The notes below the pieces were generated by a model. That model was not told where the DNA came from. It was given only the letters and a program-made list of their open reading frames with translations, and searched no databases. Made by a program: the position numbers and the translations under genes. DNA of 51,796 nt from Actinobacillus sp. (GTDB lineage: Bacteria > Pseudomonadota > Gammaproteobacteria > Enterobacterales > Pasteurellaceae), in NCBI GenBank assembly GCA_020026075.1, contig JAHHQZ010000010.1, positions 1 through 51,796 on the forward strand, given 5' to 3'. Of this stretch, positions 1-7,867 are shown in pieces; position 1 is the first letter of the stretch, and every line of letters begins with the position of its first letter.

Positions 1-300
1 TTGTTGAACACCTGTGATTTGATTCCGATGTTCATCCACTGCTTGCTGAACACCTGTAATTTGATTCTGCTGTTCGTCTACTTTTTGTTGAACACCTGTG
101 ATTTGATTCCGATGTTCGTCCACTGCTTGTTGAACACCTGTAATTTGATTCTGCTGTTCGTCTATTTTTTGTTGAACGCCTGTGATTTGATTTCGCTGTT
201 CATCTACTGCTTGTTGAACTCCTGTGATTTGATTTCGCTGTTCGTCCACTGCTTGTTGAACGCCTGTGATTTTATCCTGTTGTTCATCTACTTTTTGTTG
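1..300 (-). repeat. 42-bp tandem repeats encoding 14-residue coiled-coil units
   Basis: About seven units of 42 bp run head to tail. They differ mainly at codons giving alternation of KVDEQQ, AVDEHR and AVDEQR. Each unit is exactly two heptads, so gain or loss of a unit keeps frame and coil phase. Confidence 0.9.
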
Positions 301-642
301 AACATCAGTAATTTGCTGCGTATGTTCGGTAATTTTTTCGGTATTTTCAGTAATGCTCGTGGCGTGAGCTGTGATTTGTTCCTGCTGTTGCTCCACTTTT
401 TGTTGAAGTTCCGTAATCTTTTTTGTATGCTCAGCAATGTTTTGCGTATTCTCTTTAACTTGCTTTTTCAGTATGTTGATTACCAAATGGCGTGCTTTAG
501 CCTCTGGTTTCAAATTCGCCTCAACTTTCCCTTTCAACACGTCAACTTCATCATCAAACAATCGCCCATCGGCCGCTTGTACAGAACCTGCCATCATTAA
601 AAATACACTGGTAGCTCCCACGGTTTTAATTAATTTTTGCAT
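1..642 (-). CDS. Partial secreted coiled-coil repeat protein, possible trimeric autotransporter adhesin (5' part)
   Basis: The frame is open from an ATG at 642 to the window edge (214 codons, no stop), with an AAGGGG ribosome site just upstream. It begins with a Sec signal peptide (MQKLIKTVGATSVFLMMAGS, then VQAADG). A short globular stretch follows (residues ~25-60), then glutamine-rich coiled coil. From about residue 115 the coil is a tandem of 14-residue units (two heptads) of the type NQITGVQQxVDEQR, encoded by near-identical 42-bp repeats at 1-300. A secreted coil of this kind suits the stalk of a trimeric autotransporter, but no YadA-type anchor lies inside the window, so this is inference. 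A decayed anchor of such an adhesin lies nearby at 1149-1480. It could equally be another periplasmic coiled-coil protein. Confidence 0.75.
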   Translation of the reverse strand, partial: MQKLIKTVGATSVFLMMAGSVQAADGRLFDDEVDVLKGKVEANLKPEAKARHLVINILKKQVKENTQNIAEHTKKITELQQKVEQQQEQITAHATSITENTEKITEHTQQITDVQQKVDEQQDKITGVQQAVDEQRNQITGVQQAVDEQRNQITGVQQKIDEQQNQITGVQQAVDEHRNQITGVQQKVDEQQNQITGVQQAVDEHRNQITGVQQ

Positions 643-718
643 AGAATGCCCCTTATGTTGAATCCAAATTATCCTTAAACCACCTAAAAAACGCTAACTA
701 CTATTAGGTAGCAAATGG

Positions 719-748
719 ATTTTAGCTAAGATAATTTCAGCATTTCAA
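719..748 (-). promoter_or_regulatory. Predicted sigma-70 promoter of the coiled-coil gene
   Basis: Read on the minus strand: TTGAAA, 18 bases, TAAAAT. It lies about 75 bases before the start codon at 642. Confidence 0.5.
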
Positions 749-924
749 CAGGGATTTTTACAAAATAACCACTTTTAGTTAGTTTGTTGATTTTAGTCAA
801 AATTTGAGCATGATTTGTATATTTTTACCAACAAATGAGTACTTTTTATTAACAACAATGATACAAAATGCCAAATTTATAGAGAAAATAAAGGGCGTTT
901 TGTAAAGGTAAGGAATTTTTAAGA

Positions 925-954
925 TTGGTCTGCTGAATAAACTTTTGCTATAAT
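925..954 (+). promoter_or_regulatory. Predicted promoter of tRNA-Arg
   Basis: TTGGTC, 18 bases, then a perfect TATAAT at 949-954. The 5' end of the tRNA is 12 bases further on. Confidence 0.6.
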
Positions 955-966
955 CCGCCACCCTGC

Positions 967-1042
967 GTTCTCATAGCTCAATAGGATAGAGCAGCCGCCT
1001 CCTAAGCGGTCGATATGGGTTCGATTCCCGTTGAGAACGCCA
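967..1042 (+). tRNA. tRNA-Arg (anticodon CCT)
   Basis: A 76-base cloverleaf. The acceptor stem pairs GTTCTCA with TGAGAAC, T8-A9 are in place, and the D stem is GCTC/GAGC. The anticodon loop is CTCCTAA on a 5-bp stem, and the T loop is TTCGATT. Discriminator G is followed by an encoded CCA. It reads AGG codons. Confidence 0.95.
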
Positions 1043-1120
1043 TTATTTTTCAATGCACATTTCCACTTATTCTTGCAATCCTGCTGATTTCAAACAAAAA
1101 ATGCCAAAATTTCTATGAAT

Positions 1121-1130
1121 ATTCCGGCGT
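1121..1130 (-). repeat. Uptake-signal-like core, variant ACGCCGGAAT
   Basis: On the minus strand the core is followed by ATTCATAG and an AAATTTTGG tract. It is a single copy located just past the stop of the decayed adhesin. Confidence 0.7.
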
Positions 1131-1148
1131 TCGATATTTATAAAAACA

Positions 1149-1480
1149 CTAGAACTCATCATTAACACCTAGCTGGTAGCCCTCCCCTAACGCACATATA
1201 CTAAATAAAATGAAACACCAGTCTTGGTAACCAAACTAGGATTTTCCCAACCGAGGCTGGAACAGCCCAGCAGAAGTAGCATTTTGTGTCATACGGTATG
1301 TTTATTTTTCTTCGGATTTAAAATATTCCTGCTCCATTTGCATATTAATCTTTTGGTTTTTATCCCAACGCTATGTTCAAGGTTATACAATCCTTTATTT
1401 GCAGCATCAATGTTACGGTTTAATTAATCTAATGTATTGGCATCTGCCGTAAAATAAGGCTGACCATTCTCGATAATCAC
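1149..1480 (-). pseudogene. Decayed 3' end of a trimeric autotransporter adhesin (YadA-type anchor remnant)
   Basis: The minus strand carries three adhesin-like fragments in two frames. The first is ENGQPYFTADANTLD, then a stop, then NIDAANKGLYNLEHSVGI, which looks like the helical neck. The second, in another frame, is SAGLFQPRLGKS followed by a stop. That resembles the GLFQPYxVGK opening of the anchor domain in UspA/EmaA-like adhesins. The third, in frame with the second, is ALGEGYQLGVNDEF and a stop, like the usual terminal strand xYxxGVNYEF. Stops, a frameshift and a missing middle of the barrel mark it as dead. It was recognised by motif memory, not by alignment. Confidence 0.55.
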
Positions 1481-1745
1481 TTAAGCTTAATTAAGCAAAC
1501 CTTTTCTATTTATCAAATTTGACTTTTCTTTAAGCCAATAACGTCTCTCTAGTAATAAATAAAACGCCAGATTTTTCAAAAAAATTCTAGAAATTACAGC
1601 ATGGTTTAATCTATATGATCTATCGCACAATTTGGAGAATTGGTTCTTTTTATGCACCCTTAGAAAGAGTACAATCAGCCTCACTTGGCTTTTAGTCAAT
1701 GGGTGAGCGTAAGCTCTTGATGAAATAATAATAGAAGGAAACATT

Positions 1746-3281
1746 ATGCGAATTGGTATACCTAAAGAACGGCAGGCACTGGAAAACCGTGTCGCAGCCA
1801 CACCGAAAACCGTGCAGGAATTGATTAAGCTCGGTTTTGAGGTAACTGTTCAACGCAATGCAGGCTATAACGCCAGCTTTGAAGATAAAGCCTATGAGGC
1901 CGCTGGTGCGAGCATTGCTGATGATAATGCCGTATGGAATGCGGATATTATTCTTAAAGTGAATGCCCCCGAAGCAGATGAAATTCCGCTAATCAAAGAA
2001 GGTGCGACCTTAATCAGTTTCATTTGGCCAGCGCAACACGCTGATTTAATGCAGAAATTGAGCGAACGTAAAATCAATGTAATGGCGATGGATGCCGTAC
2101 CACGTATTTCTCGTGCGCAATCAATGGACGCGTTAAGCTCAATGGCGAACATTGCAGGCTACAAAGCGGTCATCGAGGCGGCGGATAAATTCGGTAGTTT
2201 CTTTACAGGGCAAATCACCGCCGCTGGTAAAGTGCCACCAGCGAAAGTGTTGGTGATCGGCGCAGGCGTTGCAGGCTTAGCGGCCATCGGTACGGCGCAA
2301 AGTTTAGGCGCTATCGTGCGTGCCTTTGACTCTCGCCCAGAAGTGAAAGAACAAGTGGAAAGTATGGGGGCCTCTTTCTTAGAAATTAACTTTAAAGAAG
2401 AAGGCGGCAGCGGTGATGGCTATGCGAAAGTAATGTCAGACGAATTTAACCGCCGTGCCTTAGCCCTTTACGCTGAACAAGCGAAAGAAGTGGACATCAT
2501 CATCACCACAGCACTTATTCCAGGTAAACCAGCGCCACGTTTGATTACCAAAGAAATGGTTGAAACGATGAAAGCTGGTAGCATTGTGGTTGACCTAGCG
2601 GCAGCCACTGGCGGTAACTGCGAATTAACCGAGGCTGGCAAAATTGTTGAAACGCCAAATCAGGTGAAAATCATCGGTTTCACCGATTTACCGAGCCGTT
2701 TACCAACGCAATCTTCCCAGCTTTACAGCACCAACCTTGTCAATTTATTAAAACTTTTAACCCCAGCGAAAAACGGTGAAATTGACATCAATTTTGATGA
2801 TGTGATTATCCGCCACGTTACCGTCATTCGTGATGGCGAAATCACTTGGCCAGCACCGCCGATTCAAGTATCCGCTCAACCTGCGAAAAAAGCCGAACCA
2901 AAACCAGCGGCGAAAAAAGCAGAAAAACCAGCAATGTCTGCGAAAAAAAAATACGGTTTGATGCTCTTAGCCGTGTTAGCTTTTTTGTGGATCGCTGCCG
3001 TGTCACCAACGGAATTTTTAGCGCACTTCTCTGTGTTCGTGCTGTCTTGCGTAGTGGGCTATTATGTGGTGTGGAACGTAACCCACGCCTTGCATACACC
3101 GTTGATGGCAGTAACTAACGCCATTTCAGGCATCATCATTGTTGGTGCGTTACTACAAATTGCACAAGGCAGTTTCTTTATTAGCTTGCTCGCCTTTGTC
3201 GCTATTTTAGTGGCAAGCATTAACATTTTCGGCGGCTTTAAAGTCACCCAACGTATGTTGGCAATGTTCAAAAAAGGTTAA
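1746..3281 (+). CDS. pntA: NAD(P) transhydrogenase subunit alpha
   Basis: Alpha subunit of the proton-translocating transhydrogenase, which uses the proton gradient to reduce NADP+ with NADH at the inner membrane. At 511 aa it matches the E. coli length (510). The N-terminal alanine-dehydrogenase-like NAD domain includes the Rossmann motif GAGVAGLAAIG at about residue 170. A Lys/Ala/Pro-rich linker near residue 380 leads to about four membrane helices. The start has AGAAGGAAAC upstream. pntB follows after 9 bases. Confidence 0.97.
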   Translation: MRIGIPKERQALENRVAATPKTVQELIKLGFEVTVQRNAGYNASFEDKAYEAAGASIADDNAVWNADIILKVNAPEADEIPLIKEGATLISFIWPAQHADLMQKLSERKINVMAMDAVPRISRAQSMDALSSMANIAGYKAVIEAADKFGSFFTGQITAAGKVPPAKVLVIGAGVAGLAAIGTAQSLGAIVRAFDSRPEVKEQVESMGASFLEINFKEEGGSGDGYAKVMSDEFNRRALALYAEQAKEVDIIITTALIPGKPAPRLITKEMVETMKAGSIVVDLAAATGGNCELTEAGKIVETPNQVKIIGFTDLPSRLPTQSSQLYSTNLVNLLKLLTPAKNGEIDINFDDVIIRHVTVIRDGEITWPAPPIQVSAQPAKKAEPKPAAKKAEKPAMSAKKKYGLMLLAVLAFLWIAAVSPTEFLAHFSVFVLSCVVGYYVVWNVTHALHTPLMAVTNAISGIIIVGALLQIAQGSFFISLLAFVAILVASINIFGGFKVTQRMLAMFKKG

Positions 3282-3290
3282 GGAGATCAT

Positions 3291-4664
3291 ATGTCATTAG
3301 GTTTTATTCAAGCGGCGTATATTATTTCCGCATTACTTTTCATTATGAGCCTTGCTGGGCTTTCTAAACACGAAACCGCCAAAGCGGGGGCGTGGTACGG
3401 CATTATCGGTATGGCGTTCGCCCTTGTGGTAACCATTTTCTCACCACACACACACGGCACGGTTTGGATTTTACTTGCGATGGTGATCGGTGCTGTTATT
3501 GGTATACGTAAAGCCTTAAAAGTTGAAATGACGCAAATGCCTGAACTCGTGGCGATTTTGCACAGCTTTGTGGGTTTAGCGGCGGTACTTGTGGGCTTTA
3601 ACAGCTACGGTTTGCACGAGGCAATGTCGCCTGCAATGGAAAACATCCACAACATTGAAGTGTTTTTAGGCATTTTCATCGGTGCGGTAACCTTCACTGG
3701 CTCCATCGTGGCATTCGGCAAATTAAGCGGTAAAATTCCATCTAAAGCGTTAATGTTGCCACATCGCCATAAAATCAACTTAGCTGCACTTGTGGTGTCA
3801 TTCTTGTTAATGCTCACTTTCATTCATCATCCAGAAAACTTATTCCCAGTATTGATAATGCTCATCATTGCTCTCGCCTTTGGTTGGCATTTAGTTGCCT
3901 CTATCGGCGGTGCGGATATGCCAGTAGTGGTGTCAATGTTGAACTCTTACTCAGGTTGGGCAGCAGCAGCTGCTGGCTTTATGTTGGATAACGACTTGCT
4001 CATCATCACAGGGGCATTAGTGGGTTCATCTGGTGCGATTCTTTCTTACATTATGTGTAAAGCGATGAACCGCTCATTCATTAGCGTGATCGCAGGTGGC
4101 TTTGGCAACGATGTACAAGCAAGCAGCCAAGAAGAACAAGGCGAAATCCACGAAACCAATGCTGAAGACGTAGCGAATATGCTGAAAAATGCCAAATCAG
4201 TCATCATCACACCTGGATACGGAATGGCGGTGGCGCAAGCACAATACCCAGTGGCGGATCTCACAAAAAAATTGCGTGATAAAGGCGTAGAAGTACGCTT
4301 TGGGATTCACCCAGTGGCAGGTCGTTTACCCGGTCATATGAATGTGTTGTTAGCAGAGGCGAAAGTACCTTACGACATCGTGGAAGAAATGGACGAAATC
4401 AACGATGATTTCAAAGACACGGACGTGGTGTTGGTTATCGGTGCGAATGATACGGTCAACCCAGCAGCGATGGACGATCCAAACAGCCCAATCGCTGGAA
4501 TGCCTGTGCTTGAAGTATGGAACGCTGACAATGTGGTGGTGTTCAAACGTTCAATGGCAGCAGGCTACGCTGGCGTACAAAATCCACTGTTCTTCAAAGA
4601 CAACACGCAAATGTTGTTCGGCGATGCCAAAGATCGTGTGGAAGACATTTTGAAACATATTTAA
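3291..4664 (+). CDS. pntB: NAD(P) transhydrogenase subunit beta
   Basis: Partner of PntA. About eight to nine N-terminal membrane helices form the proton channel. The C-terminal NADP-binding domain starts near residue 290, with PGYGMAVAQAQ as the dinucleotide motif and KRSMAAGYAGVQNPLF near the end. It is 457 aa, close to the usual 462. The start is preceded by AAGGAG. It closes the pntAB operon, followed by a strong hairpin. Confidence 0.97.
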   Translation: MSLGFIQAAYIISALLFIMSLAGLSKHETAKAGAWYGIIGMAFALVVTIFSPHTHGTVWILLAMVIGAVIGIRKALKVEMTQMPELVAILHSFVGLAAVLVGFNSYGLHEAMSPAMENIHNIEVFLGIFIGAVTFTGSIVAFGKLSGKIPSKALMLPHRHKINLAALVVSFLLMLTFIHHPENLFPVLIMLIIALAFGWHLVASIGGADMPVVVSMLNSYSGWAAAAAGFMLDNDLLIITGALVGSSGAILSYIMCKAMNRSFISVIAGGFGNDVQASSQEEQGEIHETNAEDVANMLKNAKSVIITPGYGMAVAQAQYPVADLTKKLRDKGVEVRFGIHPVAGRLPGHMNVLLAEAKVPYDIVEEMDEINDDFKDTDVVLVIGANDTVNPAAMDDPNSPIAGMPVLEVWNADNVVVFKRSMAAGYAGVQNPLFFKDNTQMLFGDAKDRVEDILKHI

Positions 4665-4674
4665 TCATTTAACG

Positions 4675-4717
4675 AAGGTCGGAATATTGTTAAAATTTTT
4701 GCATATATTCCGACCTT
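4675..4717 (+). terminator. Hairpin terminator made of an inverted pair of AGGTCGGAAT elements
   Basis: AAGGTCGGAATAT and ATATTCCGACCTT form a 13-bp stem around an A/T loop. GCTTT and a T-rich run follow on the plus strand, giving a terminator for pntAB. The cores are at 4676-4685 (+) and 4707-4716 (-). Confidence 0.8.
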
Positions 4718-4744
4718 GCTTTATTTATTTTTATTTAGGACGTT

Positions 4745-5548
4745 ATGAAATTTATTTCTTTTAATATTAATGGTTTACGTGCCAGACCTCACCAACTCAC
4801 GGCGATCATCGAAAAACACCAGCCAGAGGTTATCGGCTTACAAGAAATCAAAGTGGCGGATGAAGATTTTCCTCATCAATTATTTGAAGGTTTGGGCTAC
4901 CACGTCAATCATCACGGTCAAAAAGGTCATTATGGCGTAGCATTACTGACCAAACAAGCCCCATTACAAGTGCACAAAGGCTTTAGCACTGATGATGAAA
5001 ATGCCCAACGCCGAATTATTATGGTAGATTTAAACACGGACTTTGGTCGCTTAACGGTCGTCAATGGCTACTTTCCACAAGGGGAAAGCCGTAAAAACGA
5101 AACCAAATTCCCTGCCAAACAAAAATTCTATACGGACTTGCTCCATTTTGTTAAAAACGAACACGACCCTGCCAATCCATTACTCATTATGGGCGATATG
5201 AACATCAGCCCTTCCGATTTAGACATCGGCATTGGCGAGATCAACAAAAAACGCTGGCTAAGCACAGGAAAATGTTCCTTCTTGCCAGAAGAACGTGAAT
5301 GGTATCAACGCTTATATGACTGTGGTTTAGTGGACAGCTTCCGTGCCTTACACCCTTTCACCTGCGATGAATTTTCGTGGTTTGATTACCGTTCAAAAGG
5401 CTTTTTAGATAATCGTGGTCTACGTATTGACCATATTCTTGCAAACCCTGTCCTAATGGCACACTGTGTGGGCGCTGGCATTGACCGTGAAATTCGAGCC
5501 ATGGAAAAACCAAGCGATCACGCACCAATTTGGGCAGCATTTAAATAA
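4745..5548 (+). CDS. xthA: Exodeoxyribonuclease III
   Basis: AP endonuclease and 3'-5' exonuclease of base-excision repair. At 267 aa it matches E. coli ExoIII (268). Visible signatures are the N-terminal SFNINGLRAR, LQEIK with the metal-binding Glu near residue 34, GDMNISPSDLDIG around residue 150, and the C-terminal SDHAPIWA with the catalytic His. The start has TAGGACGTT upstream. The DUF695 gene follows after 21 bases and may be co-transcribed. Confidence 0.97.
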   Translation: MKFISFNINGLRARPHQLTAIIEKHQPEVIGLQEIKVADEDFPHQLFEGLGYHVNHHGQKGHYGVALLTKQAPLQVHKGFSTDDENAQRRIIMVDLNTDFGRLTVVNGYFPQGESRKNETKFPAKQKFYTDLLHFVKNEHDPANPLLIMGDMNISPSDLDIGIGEINKKRWLSTGKCSFLPEEREWYQRLYDCGLVDSFRALHPFTCDEFSWFDYRSKGFLDNRGLRIDHILANPVLMAHCVGAGIDREIRAMEKPSDHAPIWAAFK

Positions 5549-5569
5549 TTTTTCATTAAGGAGGAACTG

Positions 5570-6487
5570 ATGGAAGAAACCCTAACCCCAGTCGAGCGCT
5601 GGCGAAGAAGTGCAGCACAAGAGAAAGCAGTACTGGATATGCTGGAGCCTACGTGGTTTAGCTATCAACGTGAAAGTACAAATGGCCCGATGCTCATTCG
5701 TACGAATTTGACCTATGCTCGTATTTCTGATGATTTAGCTTTTGATTATTGTTATTTAACTGAGGTTAGCTACACCCTTACTCCGTTAGCATCCTCCTCG
5801 CTTACGAGCGATCAAATTCGCCATAAGATTTTAGCCACTGCCGAAAAAGTGGAGTCGCTCACCAATAAAGCAATCTATTTTGTCGCAACCTACGAAAATC
5901 CGCAAAAAAACACGTTTCACCTTTACTTTTATTCGCGTGATGATGAAGAACCTGATTTATTGGCAACACTCAGCGACTGTAAAGAACATTTCAAAGAGGT
6001 CATTGAACAAACAGACATTGATTGGAGCGTATATATTGATGGCTTATGCCCTGATGCAGTAGAAATGGCGGTGCAAGAGTGCCGTAATTGTTTTGATCAG
6101 GTTCGAGCCGATCCAAGCATTAATCCACATAAACGCTACGTATTCCAGCATACATTGACTTTCTTTAACAAAGAGGAAATGAATGCTTTTTTAGAGCGTG
6201 TTAGCCTAATGGGCGAAGGAATGTTCACCTCACTACAGCATTCCAGAGAGGCCGTAACGTTACCTGAACATTTACAGAAACATCAACTCAGCCCAAAGGC
6301 TTATATTGTCCTACTTGACCAAGAAGGAACGCTCAATGACGAACAAGCGGTTTACAATGCGGTTAATTTCTGTGAAACCACTCGTATGGAATTATACTTA
6401 TTGGGCAATTATCTCGGTTGGACACTAACGACGAGCGAAAACCAAACGACTAAACCATTTATGGTTCACAAAAACCTGCTCAATTAA
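5570..6487 (+). CDS. DUF695 / RraB-like domain protein
   Basis: A 305-aa soluble protein. Residues ~10-150 look like DUF695 (WFSYQRE, then a central AxYENPQKNTFHLYFYS strand). The C-terminal half (~190-300) has the layout of the RraB family, regulators of RNase E: a FFNKEEMNAFLERV helix, then strands ending in NYLGWTLTT. The RraB link suggests RNA metabolism, but no function is shown. AAGGAGG precedes the ATG. It lies between xthA and the TRIC-family gene with gaps of 21 and 22 bases, so the three may form one transcript. Confidence 0.75.
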   Translation: MEETLTPVERWRRSAAQEKAVLDMLEPTWFSYQRESTNGPMLIRTNLTYARISDDLAFDYCYLTEVSYTLTPLASSSLTSDQIRHKILATAEKVESLTNKAIYFVATYENPQKNTFHLYFYSRDDEEPDLLATLSDCKEHFKEVIEQTDIDWSVYIDGLCPDAVEMAVQECRNCFDQVRADPSINPHKRYVFQHTLTFFNKEEMNAFLERVSLMGEGMFTSLQHSREAVTLPEHLQKHQLSPKAYIVLLDQEGTLNDEQAVYNAVNFCETTRMELYLLGNYLGWTLTTSENQTTKPFMVHKNLLN

Positions 6488-6509
6488 ATCCAAACACTGG
6501 GGAACGCCA

Positions 6510-7115
6510 ATGTTTTTATATTTTTTAGATCTTTTCGGTACGGCGGTTTTCGCCATTTCAGGGGTAACCTTAGCCTTTCGCCTGCGAATGGATGCGATCG
6601 GTGTATTGATCCTTGCAAGCGTAGTCGCCATTGGCGGCGGTACTTTGCGTGATGTCATTTTAGACGTGCCAGTTTTTTGGCTAAAAGATAATAATTACAT
6701 TTGGGATATTTTAATCACCTGCGTGATTTCTGCGACAATGATGAACTATGCCCGAGCCATTCCGTGGTGGATTTTGCCCATCTCCGATGCGCTCGGCTTA
6801 GGCGTTTTTACCATTATCGGTGCCGAAAAAGCATTAAGCTTAGGGCTAAGCGCCACTGTCGCCGTCATAATGGGAACGCTCACCGCCTGCGGCGGCGGCA
6901 TTATTCGAGATATGCTCGCACGCCGTATTCCCTTTGTGCTACGCCAAGAAATCTACGCCAGCGCCTGCATTGTAGGCGGCTCGTGTTATGCCATGTTGCG
7001 AGATTATTGGCATGAAGATATGGCCATCATCGTTAGCGTTTTTGTGGTTTTAGCCATTCGCATTCCTGCTATCATCTGGCGCTGGTCATTGCCAAAGTTT
7101 GACTTTCAAGGCTAA
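6510..7115 (+). CDS. TRIC/UPF0126 family membrane protein (YicG-like)
   Basis: A 201-aa protein with about seven membrane helices in two repeated halves. Each half carries the family signature GGGxxRD (GGGTLRDVILD near residue 47, GGGIIRDML near residue 133). Prokaryotic members are described as trimeric intracellular-cation-channel homologues; E. coli YicG (205 aa) is the usual comparator. The true substrate in this organism is unknown. GGGGAA is the weak ribosome site. It is the last gene before a bidirectional hairpin. Confidence 0.88.
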   Translation: MFLYFLDLFGTAVFAISGVTLAFRLRMDAIGVLILASVVAIGGGTLRDVILDVPVFWLKDNNYIWDILITCVISATMMNYARAIPWWILPISDALGLGVFTIIGAEKALSLGLSATVAVIMGTLTACGGGIIRDMLARRIPFVLRQEIYASACIVGGSCYAMLRDYWHEDMAIIVSVFVVLAIRIPAIIWRWSLPKFDFQG

Positions 7116-7163
7116 ATGCCTAGCTCTAAATACTTAGCTCTAAAAGCTTTGGTTCTAAACACT

Positions 7164-7205
7164 AGGTCGGAATATTGTCCAAAATTTTGGCAAAAATTCC
7201 GGCCT
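7164..7205. terminator. Bidirectional hairpin from paired AGGTCGGAAT/AGGCCGGAAT elements
   Basis: AGGTCGGAATATTG pairs with AAATTCCGGCCT (one G-T pair), and TTGCTTTTTTT follows on the plus strand. It sits between convergent ends of the TRIC gene and hemG, so it could serve both. The cores are 7164-7173 (+) and 7196-7205 (-). Confidence 0.75.
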
Positions 7206-7213
7206 TGCTTTTT

Positions 7214-7786
7214 TTATTCCCCTAGCATTGCTTGCTTGATCTTATCTGCGAAACGCTCAACCGCCTGCCAATCCGTGTACTCACAATCAGTACATAAATC
7301 CGTATCGCCCCCTGTTAATTTCATAATCAACTGAATCAAACGGCGATCCCAAAAATGATAGCGATGATAACGCAACGCCCCAGCAAACACCGCACAAGGG
7401 TTCGGCTGCCACAGGTTCGCTGTTTTTTGCAAAAATTTTCGCATATAAGGATTGGTTTCAGGGGTATTTTTTTCGGGTTTGCGTGCGGTTAAATTCACGC
7501 CAAAAAACGCCACAGGGCAAGGATTTTCTACTTGTGAAAATTGACGAGCAAAACGATACAAATCTCGTGAAAAATGCCCGTAACGCACGGGCGCACCAAC
7601 CACGACGGCGGAATATTTTGCAACATTTTGTGCATTATTCCGACCTAGCCAATCGCTAAGCAACATCAGTTCTACATTGGGGATTCTACTGGCGAGAAAA
7701 TGGGCGATCTTTGCCGTTTGACCATCACGGCTTAGGTAAAGCATAAGGCAGGGCTTTTGATATAATTTCATAAAATATAGTTTCAT
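7214..7786 (-). CDS. hemG: Protoporphyrinogen IX dehydrogenase, flavodoxin type
   Basis: Oxidises protoporphyrinogen IX to protoporphyrin IX using FMN and the quinone pool. The flavodoxin fold is visible: LSRDGQTAKIA as the FMN phosphate loop, VVVGAPVRYGHF, then VNLTARKPEKNTPETNPY, which is diagnostic of HemG, and GALRYHRYHFWDR. It is 190 aa from the first ATG. A start at 7771 (185 aa) fits E. coli HemG (181 aa) better, and neither start has a clear ribosome site. It is divergent from hemA. Unlike the hem operon, this is a typical gammaproteobacterial protein. Confidence 0.93.
   Translation of the reverse strand: MKLYFMKLYQKPCLMLYLSRDGQTAKIAHFLASRIPNVELMLLSDWLGRNNAQNVAKYSAVVVGAPVRYGHFSRDLYRFARQFSQVENPCPVAFFGVNLTARKPEKNTPETNPYMRKFLQKTANLWQPNPCAVFAGALRYHRYHFWDRRLIQLIMKLTGGDTDLCTDCEYTDWQAVERFADKIKQAMLGE
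7637..7646 (-). repeat. Uptake-signal-like core inside hemG
   Basis: Exact AGGTCGGAAT on the coding strand of hemG, read as GRN in LGRNNAQN. Confidence 0.7.
7758..7766 (+). promoter_or_regulatory. Predicted extended -10 promoter of the heme operon
   Basis: TGATATAAT is a perfect extended -10, with no good -35. It lies within the 5' end of hemG, about 100 bases before the hemA start, leaving a leader of about 95 bases. Confidence 0.45.
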
Positions 7787-7867
7787 TTGTTATTTGTTTG
7801 TGTTATTTTACGCAGGTTTTTTTTGCTTGTCCAAAGCTTATTTTTTATTTTTCTGTGGGAAATTTCT

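Larger units (their letters stand above)
643..966. other. Intergenic region, A+T rich
   Basis: This stretch holds the minus-strand promoter of the coiled-coil gene and the plus-strand promoter of tRNA-Arg. No open frame in it is convincing and no other structure was seen. Confidence 0.6.
1043..1745. other. Long intergenic stretch with decayed adhesin sequence
   Basis: It holds one minus-orientation AGGTCGGAAT-family element (1121-1130) and the autotransporter remnant at 1149-1480. From 1481 to 1745 I see only A+T-rich sequence and the leader of pntA. A possible TACAAT -10 at 1670-1675 has no good -35 partner. Confidence 0.55.

Noticed and set aside
1..300. Repeats that might suggest a CRISPR array
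   Set aside because: The units are contiguous with no spacers and encode a regular coiled coil.
1..600. A 199-codon plus-strand open frame across the repeats
   Set aside because: It is the antisense of the minus-strand signal-peptide gene. The 42-bp repeat keeps several frames open; the minus frame has a ribosome site, signal peptide and heptad pattern.
967..1042. tRNA-Arg as an integration site for a mobile element
   Set aside because: I saw no second copy of the tRNA 3' end, no integrase and no phage genes within the window.
1224..1427. A 67-codon plus-strand frame
   Set aside because: It lies antisense to the decayed autotransporter fragments, and its translation has no family-like features.
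1487..1801. A 104-codon minus-strand frame over the pntA start
   Set aside because: Low-complexity content, no ribosome site, and it overlaps the pntA 5' end antisense.
2846..3118. Plus- and minus-strand frames inside pntA and similar shadows in other genes
   Set aside because: They overlap strongly conserved genes and show no ribosome site or recognisable product.
7787..7867. Extended hemA start at TTG 7787
   Set aside because: The extra 27 residues are hydrophobic and absent from the family; the GTG at 7868 has a good ribosome site.
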